Of a stretch of 64,000 nt of DNA, positions 60,731 through 64,000 are shown piece after piece. The position numbers were made by a program, and so were the translations under genes. Within the stretch, counting starts at the first letter, position 1; each line of letters begins with the position of its first letter. The notes below the pieces were generated by a model, which was not told the origin of the DNA, searched no databases, and saw nothing but the letters and a program-made list of their open reading frames with translations. The stretch is from the NCBI GenBank assembly GCA_964057225.1, contig OZ059898.1:10540001-10604000 (forward strand). Direction: 5' to 3'. This DNA is from Auanema rhodensis (Eukaryota; Nematoda; Chromadorea; Rhabditida; Rhabditidae).

Positions 60731-61524
60731 ACTTCACTTTTCTAAAAAAATATCATTTATATTTTATAAAGACTGTTTTAGTTCAACAGTTTTACCCGCT
60801 TTCACAGTTTTATTTTACTTTTGTTGGATTTTCAAGTGTTATAAACAAATTAGTGAACAAGAAGTGTTTCTCTTTGATTTTTTTTCTTTGTTTAATCTTA
60901 ATCATGGAAACTTTTAATAAAAACTGTTACCATATTTTAGCCGACAATCAGTTAATAGTAGAGAGAGCTAAACTTTAATTGTTCTCTAAAACTTACAATT
61001 GTCTTCAAATCGTTCAACAGTTTTACTCGCTTCAACAGTTTTACTTTACTTTTGTTGGAATTTCAAGTATTATAATCAAATTAGGAAACAAGAAGTGTTT
61101 CTTTTTGATTTTTTTTCTTTGTTTAATCTTAATCATGGAAACTTTTAATAAAAACTGTTACCATATTTTAGCCGACAATCAGTTAATAGTAGAGAGAGCT
61201 AAACTTTATTTTTTTTCTTAAACTTACAATTGTCTTCAAATCGCTCAACTTTTTTCGTCGCTTTCTCTATTTTATTCTACTGTTTTTGGAATTTCAAGTA
61301 TTATAATCAAATAAGTAAACAAGAAGTGTTTCTCTTTGATTTTTTTTCTTTGTTTAATCTTAATCATGGAAACTTTCAATAAAAACTGTTACCTTATTTT
61401 AGCCGATAATCAGTTAATAGTAGAGATAGCTGAACTTTAATTCTTTTCTAAAACTTACAATTCTCTTCAAATCAGTAGAACTTGACTTTTCATAATTTTT
61501 CGGAAACAATCTAACATTTTCGAA

Positions 61525-61595
61525 GCATCGGTGGTTCAGTGGTAGAATGCTCGCCTGCCACGCGGGCGACCCGGGTTCGATTCGCGGCCGATGCA
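61525..61595 (+). tRNA. tRNA-Gly-GCC: tRNA-Gly(GCC) with T-stem mismatch (C62G)
   Basis: GATTCGCGG replaces GATTCCCGG. This breaks the 52-62 pair of the T stem and changes the last base of the B box (GGTTCGATTCG). Expression and stability are both likely reduced; it may be a pseudogene. Confidence 0.75.
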
Positions 61596-61972
61596 ACTTC
61601 ATTTTTATAAAAAAATATCATTTATATTTTATAAAGACTGTTTTAGTTCAACAGTTGTACTCGTTTTAACAGTTTTACTTTACTTTTGTTGGAATTTCAA
61701 GTGTTATAATCAAATTAGTAAACAAGAAGTGTTTCTCTTTGATTTTTTTTCTTTGTTTAATCTTAATCACGGAAACTTTCAATAAAAACTGTTACCTTAT
61801 TTTAGCCGTTAATCAGTTAAAAGTAGAGAGAGCTGAACTTTAATTCTTTTCTAAAACTTACAATTCTCTTCAAATCGTTCAACTGTTTATGTTGCTTTCT
61901 CAATTGTTTTTTACTTTTTTTTTGAATTTCAAGTATTATAATCAAGTAAGTAAACAAGAAGTGTTTCTTTTT

Positions 61973-62001
61973 GATTATAACACTTGAAATTCCAACAAAA
62001 G
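61973..62001 (-). repeat. 29-bp inverted monomer piece inside the right arm
   Basis: GATTATAACACTTGAAATTC and the following CAACAAAAG are in left-arm orientation although everything around is in right-arm orientation. This insertion accounts for the ~26 bp by which the spacing of the last two tRNA loci (660 bp) exceeds the n=1 value of 634. Confidence 0.8.
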
Positions 62002-62184
62002 GCAAAACATTGTTCAATCCTAATCATGGAAACTTTTTATAAGAACTGTTACCATATTTTAGCCGACAATCAGTTAATAGTAGAGAGAACTAATTTTTAA
62101 TTATTTTCTAAAACTTACAATTCTCTTCAAATCAGTAGAACTTGACTTTTCATAGTTTTTCGGAAACAATCTAACATTTTCGAA

Positions 62185-62245
62185 GCATCGGTGGTTCAGT
62201 GGTAGAATGCTCGCCTGCCACGCGGTTCGATTCCCGGCCGATGCA
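62185..62245 (+). pseudogene. tRNA-Gly pseudogene lacking variable loop and 5' T-stem
   Basis: 61 nt. A 10-nt deletion joins GCCACGCGG directly to TTCGATTCCCGG, removing part of the anticodon 3' strand, the variable loop and the 5' T-stem. The deletion lies between short CGG repeats. It is the outermost tRNA locus in the window; none follows to 64,000. Confidence 0.92.
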
Positions 62246-64000
62246 ACTTCACTTTTATAAAAAAATATCATTTATATTTTATAAAGACTGTTTTAGTTCA
62301 ACAGTTTTACCCGCTTTCACAGTTTTATTTTACTTTTGTTGGATTTTCAAGTGTTATAATCAAATTAGTAAACAAGAAGTGTTTCTCTTTGATTTTTTTC
62401 TTTGTTTAATTTTAATCATGGAAACTTTTAATAAAAACTGTTACCATATTTTAGAAGTCAATCAGTTAATAGTAGAGAGAGCTGAACTTTAATTTTTTTC
62501 TTCAACTTACAATTGTCTTCAAATCGTTCAACAGTTTTACTCGCTTTAACAGTTTTACTTTACTTTTGTTGGAATTTCAAGTGTTATAATCAAATAAGTA
62601 AACAAGAAGTGTTTCTCTTTGATTTTTTCTACTTTGTTTAATCTTAATCACGGAAACTTTCAATAAAAACTGTTACCTTATTTTAGCCGATAATCAGTCA
62701 ATGGTAGAGATAGCTGAACTTTAATTCTTTTTTAAAACTTACAATTCTCTTCAAATCGTTCAATTTTTTTCGTCGCTTTCTCTATTTTATTCTACTGTTT
62801 TTGGAATTTCAAGCATTATAATCAAATAAGTAAACAAGAAGTGTTTCTCTTTGATTTTTTTTCTTTGTTTAATCTTAATCACGGAAACTTTCAATAAAAA
62901 CTGTTACCTTATTTTAGCCGTTAATCAGTTAAAAGTAGAGATAGCTGAACTTTAATTCTTTTCTAAAACTTACAATTCTCTTCAAATCGTTCAACTGTTT
63001 ATGTCGCATTCTCAATTGTTTTTTACTTTTTTTCGAATTTCAAGTATTATAATCAAGTAAGTAAACAAGAAGTGTTTCTCTTTGATTCTTTTCTTTGTTT
63101 AATCTTAGTCATGGAAACTTTTAATAAAAACTGTTACCATATTTTAGCCGACAATCATTAAATAGTAGAGAGAGCTAAACTTTAATTTTTTTCTAATACT
63201 TACAATTCTCTTCAAATCGTTCAACAGTCTTACTCGCTTGAATAGTTTTACTTTACTTTTGTTGGAATTTCAACTGTTATAATCGAATTAGAAAACAAGA
63301 TGTGTTTCTCTTTGATTATTTTTCTTTGTTTAATCTTAATCATGGAAACTTTTAATAAAAACTGTTACCATATTTTAGCCGACAATCATTAAATAGTAGA
63401 GAGAGCTAAACTTTAATTTTTTTCTAATACTTACAATTCTCTTCAAATCGTTCAACTGTTTTTGTCGCTTTCTCAATTTTATTCTACTGTTTTTAGAATT
63501 TCAAGTATTATAATCAAATAAGTAAACAAGAAGTGTTTCTCTTCGATTTTTTTTCTTTGTTTAATCTTAATTATGGAAACTTTCAATAAAAACTGTTACC
63601 TTATTTTAGCCGATAATCAGTCAATGGTAGAGATAGCTGAACTTTATTTCTTTTTTAAAACTTACAATTCTCTTCAAATCGTTCAATTTTTTTCATCGCT
63701 TTCTCTATTTTATTCTACTGTTTTTGGAATTTCAAGCATTATAATCAAATTAGTAAACAAGAAGTGTTTCTCTTTGATTTTTTTTCTTTGTTTAATCTTA
63801 ATCACGGAAACTTTCAATAAAAACTGTTACCTTATTTTAGCCGTTAATCAGTTAAAAGTAGAGATAGCTGAACTTTAATTCTTTTCTAAAACTTACAATT
63901 CTCTTCAAATCGTTCAACTGTTTATGTTGCTTTCTCAATTGTTTTTTACTTTTTTTTTGAATTTCAAGTATTATAATCAAGTAAGTAAACAAGAAGTGTT

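Larger units (their letters stand above)
28449..64000 (+). repeat. Right arm of the same ~231-bp array, inverted, with plus-strand tRNA-Gly cassettes
   Basis: This is the reverse complement of the left-arm repeat. The period can be read directly: the block GCCGACAATCATTAAATAG starts at 42,604, 42,835 and 43,066, exactly 231 bp apart. Dividing the arm length minus cassettes by 231 gives roughly 130 monomers. Cassettes lie at the same monomer site as in the left arm. Beyond about 60,000 the monomers are more divergent, and from 62,246 to the window end there is no tRNA gene. Confidence 0.95.

Noticed and set aside
28449-64000. CRISPR-like interpretation of the regular repeats
   Set aside because: The unit is 231 bp, spacers are not unique, copies are tandem and the context is eukaryotic (Pol III tRNA genes, introns, LINE).

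Overview
This is eukaryotic, almost certainly metazoan, nuclear DNA. It is very AT-rich and carries split tRNA-Gly type internal Pol III promoters, short spliced introns (40-65 bp), a LINE reverse transcriptase and Polinton/Maverick virus-like transposon debris. There is no bacterial gene organisation. The species cannot be fixed from the sequence. Introns this short fit nematodes, flatworms or similar compact-intron invertebrates, but that is only a hint.

Layout. (1) 1-18,975: a satellite-like array of a ~231-bp AT-rich monomer. tRNA-Gly(GCC) genes on the minus strand are embedded in it at regular phase. (2) 18,976-27,714: an 8.7-kb island interrupting the array. It holds a 5'-truncated, frameshifted CR1/Jockey-like LINE (minus) joined to the 3' half of a Polinton integrase (plus). 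A convergent, unrecognised Cys-rich spliced gene (minus) follows, then a Polinton DNA polymerase B fragment (minus), other orphan exons, and five copies (A-E) of a long repeat whose outer end always reads AGTAGAGAGCC. (3) 27,715-28,448: the minus-oriented array resumes with one tRNA. (4) 28,449-64,000: at a sharp junction the same array flips orientation and runs to the window end with tRNA-Gly(GCC) genes on the plus strand. The two arms are therefore transcribed divergently, away from the island.

I count 49 tRNA-Gly loci: 44 full length and 5 damaged. Of the full-length ones, 29 are identical canonical tRNA-Gly(GCC), 6 carry a G19-to-U change, 5 carry a paired G10A/C63U change, 2 carry a variable-loop change, and 2 carry single stem changes. 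Start-to-start distances are quantised: nearly all equal 403 + n x 231 bp, with n from 0 to 9 seen. The reason is that each gene lies in a 172-bp cassette inserted at one fixed site of the 231-bp monomer. Higher-order repeats of 1,729, 3,945 and 1,961 bp, plus a ~16-kb segmental duplication, show that the array grows by unequal exchange in whole-monomer steps. Most open reading frames of 60-100 codons in the arms are shadows of the repeats and are not annotated as genes.

Functionally the only probably active genes are the tRNA genes. The protein-coding material in the island is relic mobile DNA, with one spliced Cys-rich gene of unknown function that may still be intact in its last two exons.
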